Positions 8,963 to 18,609 of a DNA stretch of 64,000 nucleotides are shown piece by piece (position 1 is the stretch's first letter; each line of letters begins with the position of its first letter). Under the pieces are notes generated by a model. The model worked only from the letters and a program-made list of their open reading frames with translations. It was not told the origin of the DNA and did no database searches. This DNA is from Actinotalea lenta (lineage in GTDB: Bacteria > Actinomycetota > Actinomycetes > Actinomycetales > Cellulomonadaceae), in contig NZ_JAUQYP010000001.1 of assembly GCF_030586465.1 (NCBI RefSeq), positions 1,879,834 through 1,943,833 of the forward strand, written 5' to 3'. Both the position numbers and the translations under genes were made by a program.

Positions 8963-10092
8963 GCGTGGGCGAGGTCCCCCAGGACCGTCTCGCACGGGCG
9001 GCGTGGAGCGGGCTCGCCGAGCCCGGCGACCCCGTGGCCGGTGCGCTGGTCGAGGTACTGGGACCCTCGGAGGCGCTGGCCCTCGTCGCGGACGTCGCGG
9101 CCGATCCCGGCGCCATGCCCGCGCTGCCTCCTCTCGGGTCCGCGAACCAGGACCGGGTCAGGCGCAGCCTGCTCGGCTGGGCCGCACGGTGGCAGCCCGG
9201 CGCCGCCCGGGACTGGGCGGACTGGGTCACGAGGCTGGGTGGCAAGCTCGTGGTGCCGGGGGACCCGGGGTGGGCGACGCGCCTGGACGATCTGGGCCAC
9301 GCCCGCCCGATGTGCCTGTGGGCGCAGGGCGACGACTCCGCAGAGCTGTGGGACAGGACCGTCTCCGTGGTCGGGGCACGCGCGGCCACGGGTTACGGCG
9401 AACACGTCACGGCCGAGCTGGTCGCGGGCCTGGTGGACGCCGGCGTGACCGTGGTCAGCGGCGGTGCGTTCGGGATCGACGCCGTGGCGCACCGGGCCGC
9501 CGTCGCGGCCGGTGGGCGCACCGCCGCGGTCCTGGCCGGAGGCCTGGACCGCCCCTACCCGGCGGGCAACGCGCGGCTGCTGTCCGCGGTCGCCGCCTCG
9601 GGTACCGTGGTCTGCGAGGTCCCGCCGGGCCGGCACCCCACCCGGCACCGGTTCCTGCTTCGCAACCGGGTGATCGCCGCGGCGGGCGCGGTCACCGTCG
9701 TCGTGGAGGCTGCGTGGCGGTCCGGTGCGCTGAGCACCGCTGGGCACGCGGTCGGTCTGCTGCGGCCGGTGGCGGCCGTGCCCGGGCCCGTGACCTCCGC
9801 GGCATCCGCAGGCTGCCATCGTCTCCTGCGGGACGGGGCCGTGTGCGTCAGCGATGCGGCCGAGGTCCTCGAGCTGCTGGACGGCACGCCGTCGTGCGCG
9901 CCGCCCACCGGGCCGCCGCCGGGACCTCACGAGCGCATGGTGCACGACGCGCTGCCACTGCGCGGTGAACGGTCCGTCGAGGCACTCGGCCGGGAGTGCG
10001 GCCTGGCCGCCCCGGACGTGCTCGAGGCGCTCGGTTCGCTGGAGCTGGCCGGGCGGGCGACGTGTCGGGCAGGCCGCTGGCGACGGGCCTGA
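8959..10092 (+). CDS. dprA: DNA processing protein DprA
   Basis: Single-stranded DNA binding protein that loads RecA during transformation. 377 residues with an N-terminal helical part, the Rossmann-like core (VVGARAATGYG at about 138-148, SGGAFGIDAVAHRAA at 167-181, GGLDRPYPAGN) and a C-terminal winged-helix segment (PHERMVHDALP onward). GTG start overlaps the comM stop (GTGA). An imperfect hairpin with one bulge spans its stop codon (10082-10113). Presence of comM and dprA does not prove natural competence. Confidence 0.96.
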   Translation: MSVGEVPQDRLARAAWSGLAEPGDPVAGALVEVLGPSEALALVADVAADPGAMPALPPLGSANQDRVRRSLLGWAARWQPGAARDWADWVTRLGGKLVVPGDPGWATRLDDLGHARPMCLWAQGDDSAELWDRTVSVVGARAATGYGEHVTAELVAGLVDAGVTVVSGGAFGIDAVAHRAAVAAGGRTAAVLAGGLDRPYPAGNARLLSAVAASGTVVCEVPPGRHPTRHRFLLRNRVIAAAGAVTVVVEAAWRSGALSTAGHAVGLLRPVAAVPGPVTSAASAGCHRLLRDGAVCVSDAAEVLELLDGTPSCAPPTGPPPGPHERMVHDALPLRGERSVEALGRECGLAAPDVLEALGSLELAGRATCRAGRWRRA

Positions 10093-10139
10093 CCTGCGCC
10101 GACCCAGGCCGTCACCTTGTGACACGGCGTCGGACACGC

Positions 10140-10145
10140 CACGGT
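10140..10145 (+). promoter_or_regulatory. Putative -10 of xerC (leaderless)
   Basis: CACGGT lies 6 bases before the xerC ATG, matching the leaderless spacing found at many genes here. Confidence 0.3.
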
Positions 10146-10151
10146 AGGGGC

Positions 10152-11075
10152 ATGCAGAACGCAGCGTCGGCCGGCAGCAGGGCGGACCACGCCCTCGCGC
10201 GCTTCGCGGAGCACCTCTCCGCCGGGCGTGGCCTGTCGCCGCACACCGTGCGGGCCTACTGCGGCGACGTCCGCCACCTGACGGCCTTCGCGTCCCGCCG
10301 TGGGGTGGCCTGGGACGAGGTCGACCTGGCCCTGCTGCGCTCGTGGTTGTCCTCGATGGTCGGTGCGGGGACCAGCCGCTCGACGATCGCGCGCCGTGGC
10401 GCGGCCATCCGGAGCTTCTACGCATGGGCGGTCGACGAGCGGCTGGTCGACCACGACCCCGCCACCCGACTGGTGACGGCCCAGCCCAGGCCCGCTCTTC
10501 CGGGCGCCCTGGCCGTGGGGCCGGCGGTCCGGCTCGTCGAGGCCGCGCGGGACGCGGCCGGGGACGGCGACCCCGTCACGGTGCGCGACTGGGCCCTGGT
10601 CGAGCTGCTCTACGCCAGCGGCATGCGCGTCGGCGAGGCCGCGGGGCTCGACGTGGACGACGTGGACCTGGCCCAGCGCCTCGTGCGTGTGATGGGCAAG
10701 GGTGCCAAGGAGCGCGTGATCCCGATCGGGGCGCCGGCGGCACGGGCCGTGCACGCCTGGCTCACCACCGGCCGCCCGGCCCTCGCCGGTCCGGACTCCG
10801 GGCCGGCGCTGCTGCTCGGCGCTCGAGGGCGCCGTGCGGACCCGCGCCAGCTGCGCTCGGCCGTGCACGCTGCAGCGGCGCGGGCCGGTGTCGACGACGT
10901 CGCACCGCACGGGTTGCGGCACACCGCCGCCACCCACCTGCTGGCGGGCGGCTCGGACCTGAGGTCCGTGCAGGAGCTGCTCGGGCACGCGAGCCTGGCG
11001 ACCACCCAGCGGTACACGCACGTGACGGCGGACCGTCTCCGCGCGTCCTACCAGCAAGCACACCCCCGAGCCTGA
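10152..11075 (+). CDS. xerC: Tyrosine recombinase XerC
   Basis: Site-specific recombinase that with XerD resolves chromosome dimers at dif. 307 residues. N-terminal SAM-like domain (FAEHLSAGRGLSPHTVRAY). Catalytic residues all visible: Arg159 (ASGMRVGE), Lys183 (GKGAKER), His253 and Arg256 (HGLRH), His279 (LGHASL), Tyr288 (TTQRYTHV). The chromosomal position between dprA and whiG is the conserved XerC position in actinobacteria, so this is the housekeeping recombinase and not a phage integrase. Confidence 0.95.
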   Translation: MQNAASAGSRADHALARFAEHLSAGRGLSPHTVRAYCGDVRHLTAFASRRGVAWDEVDLALLRSWLSSMVGAGTSRSTIARRGAAIRSFYAWAVDERLVDHDPATRLVTAQPRPALPGALAVGPAVRLVEAARDAAGDGDPVTVRDWALVELLYASGMRVGEAAGLDVDDVDLAQRLVRVMGKGAKERVIPIGAPAARAVHAWLTTGRPALAGPDSGPALLLGARGRRADPRQLRSAVHAAAARAGVDDVAPHGLRHTAATHLLAGGSDLRSVQELLGHASLATTQRYTHVTADRLRASYQQAHPRA

Positions 11076-11081
11076 CAGGAT
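11076..11081 (+). promoter_or_regulatory. Putative -10 of whiG (leaderless)
   Basis: CAGGAT sits 6 bases before the whiG ATG and overlaps the first base after the xerC stop region. The same hexamer and spacing occur before dxr. Confidence 0.35.
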
Positions 11082-11087
11082 CAACGC

Positions 11088-11933
11088 ATGTCGAGCGAGG
11101 CCCGCGCCGGACGCGGCGAGCCGCCGTCCCCGGACGGCGCGTCGCCGGACGTCGTCGACGACGCGCGCCAGGACCCGATCGCGGCGACCTGGGAGACCTT
11201 CAAGGCCACCGGGGACCGCGGGGCCCGCGAGGAGCTGATCCTGCACTACGCCCCGCTGGTCACCATGGTCGCCAACCGGGTGGGAGCCGGGCTCCCGACG
11301 TCGGTCGAGCAGTCCGATCTCGTCTCCTACGGCATGTTCGGCCTCATCGATGCCATCGAGAAGTACGAGACCGGCCGGGCGGTGAAGTTCGAGACCTACG
11401 CGAGCTCGCGGATCCGCGGCGCCATCATCGACGAGCTGCGTGCGATCGACTGGATCCCTCGGTCGGTGCGGACCAAGGCCCGCGCGGTCGACCGGGCGTT
11501 CGCCGAGCTCGAGTCCCAGCTGCACCGGGCGCCCACCGAGGACGAGGTGGCCGAGCGGCTCGCCATCAGCGTGCACGAGCTGCGCGGGGTGTTCTCCCAG
11601 CTCGCCACCGTCAACGTGGCAGCCCTCGACGAGCTCCTCGGCGCAGGGGCGGAGCGCGGTGAGTCGCTCTCCCTGCTCGACACCCTGGAGGACACCGGCG
11701 CGGTGGACCCGCAGGGCAGCGTCGAGGCACAGGAGACCAAGCTCCTGCTGGCCCGGTCGATCGAACGGCTGGGCGAGCGCGAGAAGATCGTCCTGGTGCT
11801 CTACTACTACGAGAACATGACCTTGGCGGAGATCGGACGGGTACTCGGGGTGACCGAGTCCAGGATCTCCCAGATGCACACCGCTGCCATGCTCCGCCTG
11901 CGCACCTACCTCCAGGAGGCGGAGCGCGCCTGA
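11088..11933 (+). CDS. whiG: RNA polymerase sigma factor, WhiG/FliA type
   Basis: Group 3 sigma-28-type factor of 281 residues. Region 2 is visible ([40 protein letters not shown]), then region 3 ([15 protein letters not shown]) and region 4.2 helix-turn-helix ([20 protein letters not shown]). WhiG drives sporulation genes in Streptomyces; the orthologue in motile Micrococcales is a flagellar/motility sigma. No flagellar genes are in the window, so which regulon applies is undecided. It faces a convergent M23 gene with only 7 bases between stops. Confidence 0.94.
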   Translation: MSSEARAGRGEPPSPDGASPDVVDDARQDPIAATWETFKATGDRGAREELILHYAPLVTMVANRVGAGLPTSVEQSDLVSYGMFGLIDAIEKYETGRAVKFETYASSRIRGAIIDELRAIDWIPRSVRTKARAVDRAFAELESQLHRAPTEDEVAERLAISVHELRGVFSQLATVNVAALDELLGAGAERGESLSLLDTLEDTGAVDPQGSVEAQETKLLLARSIERLGEREKIVLVLYYYENMTLAEIGRVLGVTESRISQMHTAAMLRLRTYLQEAERA

Positions 11934-11940
11934 GGCGGCG

Positions 11941-12435
11941 TCAGGCGGCGTCCACGGGCAGCAGGACGACCGCGCGGCCCGGCAGCAGGTCGAGCGGGTC
12001 GAGGTACCGGGTCCCGACCCGGACGCCCCAGTGCACGCCGCGGTGACCGGGCCGGCTCTGCAGCGTTCCCAGCACGGCGCCGGCGCCGACCACGTCCCCG
12101 ACCCGCACGGAGGGCTCGACCGGCTCCACGCTCGAGCGCAGGCCATCCGTGTGGCGCACGGTCACCACGCCGCGTCCGGCGACCGCGCCCGCGTACGTCA
12201 CCACGCCGTCGGCCGGCGACCGGATGGTGTCTCCGACGGCTGCGGCGAGGTCGACGCCCCGATGTCCCCGGGCCCACGGGACCTCCGGGGGGTCGAACAG
12301 CGCGGTCACCGGGCCGGGGGTCGGCGGCCGGCAGCACGACGACGTCGGGGCAGGCACCGCTCCCGGCGTGGGGGCACCGGCCTGGATCGTGCAGGCGGCA
12401 GCAAGCGCGACCGCAACGGCCGCTCGTCGTGTCAC
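11941..12435 (-). CDS. Secreted M23-family metallopeptidase-like protein
   Basis: Lysostaphin-type (M23) peptidoglycan endopeptidase domain in a small exported protein of 164 residues. The start has a signal-peptide-like stretch ([16 protein letters not shown]) and a Pro/Thr-rich linker. The domain shows HRGVDLAA (zinc His and Asp) and [14 protein letters not shown] near the end. The start at 12435 is preferred to 12441 because an AAGGAT hexamer lies 7 bases upstream of it. An M23 gene just before rpsB is conserved in actinobacteria (Rv2891). It probably acts in cell-wall remodelling; substrate unknown. Confidence 0.88.
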   Translation of the reverse strand: MTRRAAVAVALAAACTIQAGAPTPGAVPAPTSSCCRPPTPGPVTALFDPPEVPWARGHRGVDLAAAVGDTIRSPADGVVTYAGAVAGRGVVTVRHTDGLRSSVEPVEPSVRVGDVVGAGAVLGTLQSRPGHRGVHWGVRVGTRYLDPLDLLPGRAVVLLPVDAA

Positions 12436-12772
12436 GACCACGATCCTTGCGGCAGGCGACCGGTGGCGGGCCGGCCGCCCTCAGGCCCTGTGGGTGGGGC
12501 CGTGCCGGGGCGGGCTGTGGGTGCACACCGGGTGGGCTACCATGGTCCACGCACCCGGTCCATCCCGGGTGACATCGCGTGCCCTCATCCCGCCACCACG
12601 CCGGACCCCGGCGGTGGGAGCGAGCGCCGGCAGCGGTCCGCCTCACGGCGGCGCCGTCCTCGCGGGGCACCAGGGGCGTTCGATCACCGGATCGCGCGCC
12701 GACAACCCGGTTCGGGTCGCCCAGGCGGCCCCTGGCACTGCGCGGCCCGTGGCCGCGCCGGAAGGACGCGTC
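12436..12772. promoter_or_regulatory. Divergent region and rpsB leader
   Basis: 337 bases without a gene. On the minus side AAGGAT (12443-12448) serves the M23 gene. On the plus side TACCAT (12538-12543) is a possible rpsB -10 without a clear -35, giving a leader of about 220 nt. Hairpins in the leader: 12553-12570 (6-bp stem), 12721-12735 (5-bp stem) and 12741-12757 (7-bp stem, CGT loop), the last directly before the rpsB ribosome site aagga (12762-12766). Such a leader fits S2 autoregulation, which is known in other bacteria; here it is inference. Confidence 0.4.
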
Positions 12773-13810
12773 ATGGCCGTCGTGACCATGCGCCAGCTGC
12801 TCGAGAGCGGCGTCCACTTCGGGCACCAGACCCGTCGGTGGAACCCGAAGATGAAGCGGTTCATCCTCACCGAGCGCAACGGCATCTACATCGTCGACCT
12901 CGAGTCGACCCTCCACCACATCGATCGCGCGTACTCCTTCGTCAAGGAGACCGTGGCCCGCGGCGGCACCGTCCTGTTCGTCGGCACGAAGAAGCAGGCG
13001 CAGGAGCCGGTCGCCGAGCAGGCTGCGCGCGTCGGCATGCCGTACGTGAACCAGCGGTGGCTGGGCGGCATGCTCACCAACTTCGCCACGGTCAACAAGC
13101 GGCTCCAGCGGCTCAAGGAGCTCGAGGAGATCGACTTCGACGACGTGGCGGGCAGCGGCTTCACCAAGAAGGAGCTGCTCATCATGCGTCGCGAGAAGGA
13201 CAAGCTCGCCAAGACGCTGGGCGGCATCCGTGACATGGCCAAGGTCCCGTCGGCCGTGTGGATCGTCGACACCAACAAGGAGCACCTCGCCGTCGACGAG
13301 GCCCGCAAGCTCGGCGTCCCGGTGGTCGCGATCCTCGACACGAACTGCGACCCGGACCTGGTCGACTACGCCATCCCGGGCAACGACGACGCGATCCGCG
13401 CCGTGACGCTGCTGACGCGCGTGGTGGCCGATGCCGTGGCCGAGGGCCTGATCGCCCGGCACAGCGCGCGGACCGCCGCGGCTGAGGGCGAGACGACGGC
13501 GGAGGCGGAGCCGCTCGCCGAGTGGGAGCGGGAGCTCCTCGCCGGTGCCGGGGACGCCGCCGCCCAGACCGAGCCCAGCGCGCCGGCCACTGCGGCCGAC
13601 GACACCGCGGCCGCCCCGGCTGCGACCGACCCGATCGAGGCCATCGGCACCGACACCGCCACCGCGACCGCCCCGGGCGCGCAGCCCGCCGGCGCCGAGG
13701 CGGCCCCGGCGTCCGAGGCCCAGCCGGAGACCGTCGAGCCCGCGCCGGCCGACGACGCCACGCCGGCCACGCAGGCCCCGGACGCCGAGGCCGAGCCCAC
13801 CGAGAGCTGA
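12773..13810 (+). CDS. rpsB: 30S ribosomal protein S2
   Basis: Small-subunit protein S2; the core (1 to about 235) is standard, with [20 protein letters not shown] and [20 protein letters not shown]. The total of 345 residues is about 100 longer than the family norm, because of an Ala/Pro/Glu/Thr-rich acidic tail with almost no aromatic residues. ATG start after gaagga. It is followed after 28 bases by tsf, the universal rpsB-tsf pair. The tail is likely disordered; similar shorter tails occur in related actinobacteria. Confidence 0.98.
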   Translation: MAVVTMRQLLESGVHFGHQTRRWNPKMKRFILTERNGIYIVDLESTLHHIDRAYSFVKETVARGGTVLFVGTKKQAQEPVAEQAARVGMPYVNQRWLGGMLTNFATVNKRLQRLKELEEIDFDDVAGSGFTKKELLIMRREKDKLAKTLGGIRDMAKVPSAVWIVDTNKEHLAVDEARKLGVPVVAILDTNCDPDLVDYAIPGNDDAIRAVTLLTRVVADAVAEGLIARHSARTAAAEGETTAEAEPLAEWERELLAGAGDAAAQTEPSAPATAADDTAAAPAATDPIEAIGTDTATATAPGAQPAGAEAAPASEAQPETVEPAPADDATPATQAPDAEAEPTES

Positions 13811-13838
13811 CCACCGACAGACAGGAAAGAACCCACTC

Positions 13839-14678
13839 ATGGCGAACTACACCGCCGCCGACATCAAGGCCCTGCGCGAGCGCACGGGCGCCGGGATGCT
13901 CGACGTCAAGAAGGCGCTCGACGAGGCCGAGGGTGACGCAGAGAAGGCCCTCGAGATCATCCGGGTCAAGGGTCTCAAGGGCGTCGCCAAGCGCGAGGGC
14001 CGAGCCGCGTCGGACGGCCTCGTGGCTGCCCACGTCTCCGACGACGCTTCCGGCCAGACCGGCGTGCTCATCGAGCTGAACTGCGAGACCGACTTCGTCA
14101 CCAAGAACGCCGCGTTCGTCGAGCTGGCGGACTCGGTGCTGGCCGCAGTCGTCGCGGCCGGGGCCGCGGACGCGGAGTCGGCGCTGACGGCCGACCTCGA
14201 CGGTCGCACGGTGGCGGACGCGATCACGGAGACCGCGGCCACCATCGGCGAGAAGCTGGTCCTGCGCCGGGTCGCCCGGGTCAGCGCTCCTGCCGTCTCG
14301 GTCTACCTGCACAAGGTCAACAAGGACCTGCCTCCGCAGGTCGGCGTCCTGGTCGGCACGGACCCGGCGGGTGCCGCGGTGGCGCACGACGTCGCCATGC
14401 ACATCGCGGCGTTCTCGCCGGCCTACCTCACGCGCGACGACGTGCCCGCTGACGTCGTCGCCGACGAGCGCCGGATCGCTGAGGAGACCTCGCGCAACGA
14501 GGGCAAGCCCGAGGCGGCCCTGCCCAAGATCGTCGAGGGTCGGATGAACGGCTTCTTCAAGGAGAACGTCCTGCTCGACCAGGCGTTCGCCAAGGACCCG
14601 AAGACGACGGTCGGCAAGGTCGTCGCGAGCGCGGGCGGGACCGTGACCGGTTTCGCCAGGTTCCGCGTCGGGGCCTGA
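13839..14678 (+). CDS. tsf: Translation elongation factor Ts
   Basis: Nucleotide exchange factor that regenerates EF-Tu-GTP. 279 residues with the N-terminal UBA-like domain ([20 protein letters not shown]), the TDFV motif in CETDFVTKN, and the core domains. ATG start with an aggaaag ribosome site. Ends in a strong hairpin, so rpsB-tsf is a unit separate from pyrH. Confidence 0.98.
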   Translation: MANYTAADIKALRERTGAGMLDVKKALDEAEGDAEKALEIIRVKGLKGVAKREGRAASDGLVAAHVSDDASGQTGVLIELNCETDFVTKNAAFVELADSVLAAVVAAGAADAESALTADLDGRTVADAITETAATIGEKLVLRRVARVSAPAVSVYLHKVNKDLPPQVGVLVGTDPAGAAVAHDVAMHIAAFSPAYLTRDDVPADVVADERRIAEETSRNEGKPEAALPKIVEGRMNGFFKENVLLDQAFAKDPKTTVGKVVASAGGTVTGFARFRVGA

Positions 14679-14685
14679 GTTCTCG

Positions 14686-14715
14686 CCGGTGGCGGCCCTG
14701 CGGGGCCGCCACCGG
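14686..14715 (+). terminator. tsf terminator hairpin
   Basis: Perfect 13-bp stem (14686-14698 with 14703-14715) with a 4-nt loop TGCG, starting 7 bases after the tsf stop. Strong GC-rich terminator candidate. Confidence 0.8.
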
Positions 14716-14777
14716 TCTGTCCGGACGGTGTGGCACCCTGAACCCCGGCGGGTCGGGGGACGAGCGAGGAGGGCGCA

Positions 14778-15521
14778 GTGAGCGACGAGCGCAGACGGGT
14801 GCTGCTGAAGCTGTCGGGGGAGACCTTCGGTGGCGGTGGTGTCGGGGTCGACCCCGTCGTCGTGCGCCGGGTCGCCGAGGAGATCGCCGTCGCGGTCCGT
14901 GAGGGCGTCCAGGTGTCGATCGTCGTCGGCGGCGGGAACTTCTTCCGGGGTGCGGAGCTCGCGCAGGCCGGGATGGACCGGGCACGCGCCGACTACATGG
15001 GCATGCTCGGCACCGTGATGAACTGCCTGGCCCTCCAGGACTTCCTCGTCCAGGCCGGGGTCGACACCCGCGTCCAGACCGCTATCACGATGGGCCAGGT
15101 GGCCGAGCCCTACATCCCGCTGCGCGCGATCCGGCACATGGAGAAGGGTCGGGTCGTGATCTTCGGGGCCGGCGCCGGGTTGCCGTACTTCTCCACCGAC
15201 ACCGTCTCCGTGCAGCGGGCCCTGGAGACGCACTGCGACGAGGTGCTCATGGCGAAGAACGGGGTGGACGGCGTCTACACCGCCGACCCCCGGTCCGACG
15301 GCTCGGCCCGCTTCCTGTCGCACCTGACCTTCACGCGGGCCATCGTCGACGACCTCGGCGTCATGGACACCACTGCGCTGTCGCTGTGCCGGGACAACGA
15401 GATCGTGATGCGGGTGTTCGGCATGGGTGAGGCGGGCAACGTCACGCGAGCCCTGCGGGGTGAGAAGATCGGCACGTTGCTCACCGCCGCGGAGGCCGAC
15501 GGTGAGCTGGCCAGGGCGTGA
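14778..15521 (+). CDS. pyrH: UMP kinase
   Basis: Hexameric bacterial UMP kinase making UDP for pyrimidine nucleotides. 247 residues of the amino-acid-kinase fold: [10 protein letters not shown] (N-terminal Lys), [22 protein letters not shown] and [15 protein letters not shown] start with gaggagggcg upstream. It stands 19 bases before frr, as in most bacteria. Confidence 0.97.
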   Translation: MSDERRRVLLKLSGETFGGGGVGVDPVVVRRVAEEIAVAVREGVQVSIVVGGGNFFRGAELAQAGMDRARADYMGMLGTVMNCLALQDFLVQAGVDTRVQTAITMGQVAEPYIPLRAIRHMEKGRVVIFGAGAGLPYFSTDTVSVQRALETHCDEVLMAKNGVDGVYTADPRSDGSARFLSHLTFTRAIVDDLGVMDTTALSLCRDNEIVMRVFGMGEAGNVTRALRGEKIGTLLTAAEADGELARA

Positions 15522-15540
15522 CCACGACGAAGGAGCAACG

Positions 15541-16098
15541 GTGATCGACGAGACCCTCCTCGAGGCCGAGGAGAAGATGGACAAGGCCGTCGACGTGGCC
15601 AAGGAGGAGTTCGCCGCGATCCGCACCGGCCGGGCGAACCCGGCGATGTTCACCAAGCTGATGGTGGACTACTACGGGTCGCCCACCCCGATGCAGCAGC
15701 TCGCGTCCTTCGCGACGCCCGAGGCACGCACCGTGCTGATCTCGCCGTTCGACATGTCGGCGATGCAGAACATCGAACGCGCCATCCGCGACTCCGACCT
15801 GGGTGTGAACCCCACCGACGACGGCAAGGTGATCCGCGTCGTGCTCCCCGAGCTGACCACGGAGCGTCGCAAGGAGTACGTCAAGCTCGCCAAGCACAAG
15901 GCCGAGGAGGCGCGCGTCTCGGTGCGCAACATCCGTCGGCACGCCAAGGAGACCCTCGACCATCTCGCGCGGGACGGCGAGGCGGGCGAGGACGAGGTCG
16001 CCCGGGCCGAGAAGGAGCTCGAGGCCCTGACCAAGAGGCACGTCGACCTCATCGACCAGCTGCTCTCGCACAAGGAGAGCGAGCTCCTCGAGGTCTGA
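15541..16098 (+). CDS. frr: Ribosome recycling factor
   Basis: Splits post-termination ribosomes together with EF-G. 185 residues, the family's normal length, with [25 protein letters not shown] and [16 protein letters not shown] start after aaggagc. Its stop overlaps the cdsA ATG by one base. Confidence 0.98.
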   Translation: MIDETLLEAEEKMDKAVDVAKEEFAAIRTGRANPAMFTKLMVDYYGSPTPMQQLASFATPEARTVLISPFDMSAMQNIERAIRDSDLGVNPTDDGKVIRVVLPELTTERRKEYVKLAKHKAEEARVSVRNIRRHAKETLDHLARDGEAGEDEVARAEKELEALTKRHVDLIDQLLSHKESELLEV

Positions 16099-16955
16099 TG
16101 GCTGAGACCGCCGGGACGAGCGTCGCCGTGCTCACGCCGAGGGCAGGCCGGGACCTGCCGATCGCCATCGGAGTGGGTCTCGGCCTGCTCGCGCTCGCGG
16201 TCGGGTCGTTGGTGTGGCGCAAGGAGATCTTCATCGCCTTCGCCGCGCTGGCGTGCGGCGCGGCGCTGTGGGAGCTCGGGCACGCGTTCGGCCGTCGGCA
16301 GATCCACCTGCCTCTGGTGCCGATGCTCGTGGGCACCGTGGGGATCCTCGTGTCGGCCTACACGGCGGGCGCCGAGGCCATGCTCGTCGCGTTCCTGCTC
16401 ACCGCCGGCGGATCGGTGATCTGGCGCGTGCTGGACGGCGCCGGGCCGGCGGCGCTGCGGGACGCGTCGGCCGCGACCTTCGCACTGGCGTACGTGCCGT
16501 TCCTGGCCGGGTTCGTGATGCTGATGCTCGCGCAGCCCGACGGCGCCATGCGGGTGGGACTCTTCGTGCTGCTGGCGGTCGCGAACGACACCGGGGGCTA
16601 TGTGGCGGGAGTGCTGATCGGGCGTCACCCGATGGCGCCGAGCGTCAGCCCCAAGAAGTCCTGGGAGGGGCTCGGAGGCTCGCTCCTGCTGGCCGGGGCG
16701 GTCGGCGCGGTCGGTATCCGATGGGGCTTCGGCGGCGCGTGGGAGATCGGCGTCCTGCTCGGGGTGGCCGCAGTGGCTACCTCCACCCTGGGAGACCTGT
16801 CGGAGTCCCTGCTCAAGCGCGATCTGGAGCTCAAGGACATGGGGCGTCTGCTCCCGGGTCACGGTGGGGTGATGGACCGGCTCGACTCCCTGCTGCTCAG
16901 CGCGCCGCTCGTGTACAGCCTGCTGCTCGTGCTCGTGCCCGGAGGTGCCGGATGA
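16098..16955 (+). CDS. cdsA: Phosphatidate cytidylyltransferase
   Basis: Makes CDP-diacylglycerol from phosphatidic acid and CTP, the branch point for phospholipids including the PgsA-like product encoded at 58206. 285 residues with about seven to eight membrane helices. The family signature near the C-terminus runs from [17 protein letters not shown] to [23 protein letters not shown] is also typical. Start and stop overlap frr and rlmN respectively, so the three are likely co-translated. Confidence 0.96.
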   Translation: MAETAGTSVAVLTPRAGRDLPIAIGVGLGLLALAVGSLVWRKEIFIAFAALACGAALWELGHAFGRRQIHLPLVPMLVGTVGILVSAYTAGAEAMLVAFLLTAGGSVIWRVLDGAGPAALRDASAATFALAYVPFLAGFVMLMLAQPDGAMRVGLFVLLAVANDTGGYVAGVLIGRHPMAPSVSPKKSWEGLGGSLLLAGAVGAVGIRWGFGGAWEIGVLLGVAAVATSTLGDLSESLLKRDLELKDMGRLLPGHGGVMDRLDSLLLSAPLVYSLLLVLVPGGAG

Positions 16956-18061
16956 GCCTGCCACTGACGTTCACCGCGCCCCGGCGCGGCAAGCCACCGC
17001 GCCACCTTGCCGACCTGACGCCCGGGGAGGCCGCCGACGTCGTGACCGGGCTCGGTGAGCCCGCGTTCCGTGCGCGGCAGATCGCCACGCACTACTTCCG
17101 CCACCTGGAGGCCGACCCGGCCGCGATGAGCGACCTGCCGGCCTCGACCAAGGAGGTCCTGGCCGGTGCGCTGCTGCCTGAGCTGCTGCGCCCTGTGCGG
17201 GCCCTGACCGCCGACCGAGGCACCACGGTCAAGACGCTGTGGGCGTTGCACGACGGGGTCAAGGTCGAGTCCGTGCTGATGCGCTACCCGGACCGCGCCA
17301 CGCTGTGCGTGTCCTCCCAGGCCGGCTGCGGCATGGCGTGCCCGTTCTGCGCGACCGGACAGCAGGGCTTGACCCGGAACCTCTCGGCCGGTGAGATCGT
17401 CGAGCAGGTCCGTAGGGCGGCGCGTGCGATGGCGTCCGGCGAGATCGCCGGCGGACCCGCCCGGCTGACCAACCTGGTGTTCATGGGCATGGGGGAGCCG
17501 CTCGCGAACTACAAGGCGGTGCTCGCCGCGGTGCGGCGATTCGTCCAGCCGCCCCCGGACGGGTTCGGCGTCTCTGCGCGCAACGTCACGGTGTCCACCG
17601 TCGGTCTCGTCCCGGCGATCGACAAGCTCGCAGCGGAGGGGCTCCCGGTGACCCTGGCCCTGTCCCTGCACGCGCCGGACGACGAGCTCCGCGGAGAGCT
17701 GGTGCCCGTCAACACCCGGTGGAGCGTGGATGAGGCGCTGGATGCCGCGCGACGGTACTTCGAGGCCACGGGGCGCCGGGTGAGCATCGAGTACGCGCTG
17801 ATCCGGGACATGAACGACCACGCGTGGCGCGCCGACCTGCTGGCCCGCAAGCTCAACGAGCGGGGCCGCGGTTGGGTGCACGTCAACCCGATCCCCCTGA
17901 ACCCGACCCCCGGGTCGATCTGGACCGCGAGCGATCCACGGGTCGAGGCAGAATTCGTCTCCCGGCTCCGGGTCGCGGGCATCCCCACCACGATCCGGGA
18001 CACTCGGGGCAGCGACATCGACGGCGCCTGCGGGCAGCTGGCAGCGGAGGAGGCTTCATGA
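16952..18061 (+). CDS. rlmN: 23S rRNA / tRNA adenine-C2 methyltransferase RlmN
   Basis: Radical-SAM enzyme methylating A2503 of 23S rRNA and A37 of some tRNAs. 369 residues with the iron-sulfur motif GCGMACPFC (Cys126, Cys130, Cys133), [12 protein letters not shown], and a C-terminal cysteine in DIDGACGQL which would form the methyl-transfer intermediate. ATG overlaps the cdsA stop; its stop overlaps the next start (ATGA). Confidence 0.97.
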   Translation: MSLPLTFTAPRRGKPPRHLADLTPGEAADVVTGLGEPAFRARQIATHYFRHLEADPAAMSDLPASTKEVLAGALLPELLRPVRALTADRGTTVKTLWALHDGVKVESVLMRYPDRATLCVSSQAGCGMACPFCATGQQGLTRNLSAGEIVEQVRRAARAMASGEIAGGPARLTNLVFMGMGEPLANYKAVLAAVRRFVQPPPDGFGVSARNVTVSTVGLVPAIDKLAAEGLPVTLALSLHAPDDELRGELVPVNTRWSVDEALDAARRYFEATGRRVSIEYALIRDMNDHAWRADLLARKLNERGRGWVHVNPIPLNPTPGSIWTASDPRVEAEFVSRLRVAGIPTTIRDTRGSDIDGACGQLAAEEAS

Positions 18062-18609
18062 CCGGGATGTTCCGGACCGCCGGGCGACTGCGCACCGGGT
18101 ACGACCCCGACCAGGTCGACGAGTTCTTCACGCACGCCCGCAAGGTGTACGAGGGTGAGGTCAACGAGCCGTTGTCCGGCTACGACGTCCGCCGGGTCGC
18201 CTTCGACCTGGTGCGTGGCGGGTACCGTCCGGCCGCGGTGGACGCCGCGCTGGACCGCCTCGAGCGCGCGTTCGTCAGCCGGCAGCGCTCGGAGTACGTC
18301 GGCACGCACGGGCAGCAGGCGTGGCTGGAGCATCTCGCCGGCCAGGCGCGCACGCTCTACGGGCGTCTGGCGCGGCCGGACGGGGAACGCTTCGCGCGCG
18401 CCAAGCGCGGCGAGGAGGCCTACGACGTCGACGACGTCGACGACCTGTGCCACCGGCTGATCGAGTACTTCGACCAGGGGCAGCCGCTCACCTCGGAGGA
18501 GCTTCGTCAGGTGACGTTCGCCCGCCGCCGGGGTGCCGACGGGTACGCCGAAGGTCCGGTCGACGCGTTCGTGGATCGTGCCGTCGAGGTGCTGCTCGGG
18601 GTGGAGTGA
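18058..18609 (+). CDS. DivIVA-domain repeat protein
   Basis: 183-residue protein with short DivIVA-type modules: [11 protein letters not shown] near the start, [15 protein letters not shown] in the middle and [18 protein letters not shown] at the end. The family (DivIVA domain repeat protein) is restricted to actinobacteria and often follows rlmN. No transmembrane segment. A role at the pole or septum is suggested by the DivIVA similarity only. ATG and stop both overlap neighbours by 4 bases, so it is part of the frr-cdsA-rlmN chain. Confidence 0.85.
   Translation: MTGMFRTAGRLRTGYDPDQVDEFFTHARKVYEGEVNEPLSGYDVRRVAFDLVRGGYRPAAVDAALDRLERAFVSRQRSEYVGTHGQQAWLEHLAGQARTLYGRLARPDGERFARAKRGEEAYDVDDVDDLCHRLIEYFDQGQPLTSEELRQVTFARRRGADGYAEGPVDAFVDRAVEVLLGVE

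Noticed and set aside
7436-10092. Evidence for natural competence from comM and dprA
   Set aside because: Both genes are kept in most actinobacteria, and no DNA-uptake genes (comEA, comEC, pili) are in the window.
10082-10113. Terminator between dprA and xerC
   Set aside because: The stem has a bulge and includes the dprA stop codon; it was not strong enough to list as a terminator.
10152-11075. Prophage or integrative-element integrase
   Set aside because: All features and the location match housekeeping XerC; no attachment sites or phage genes are nearby.
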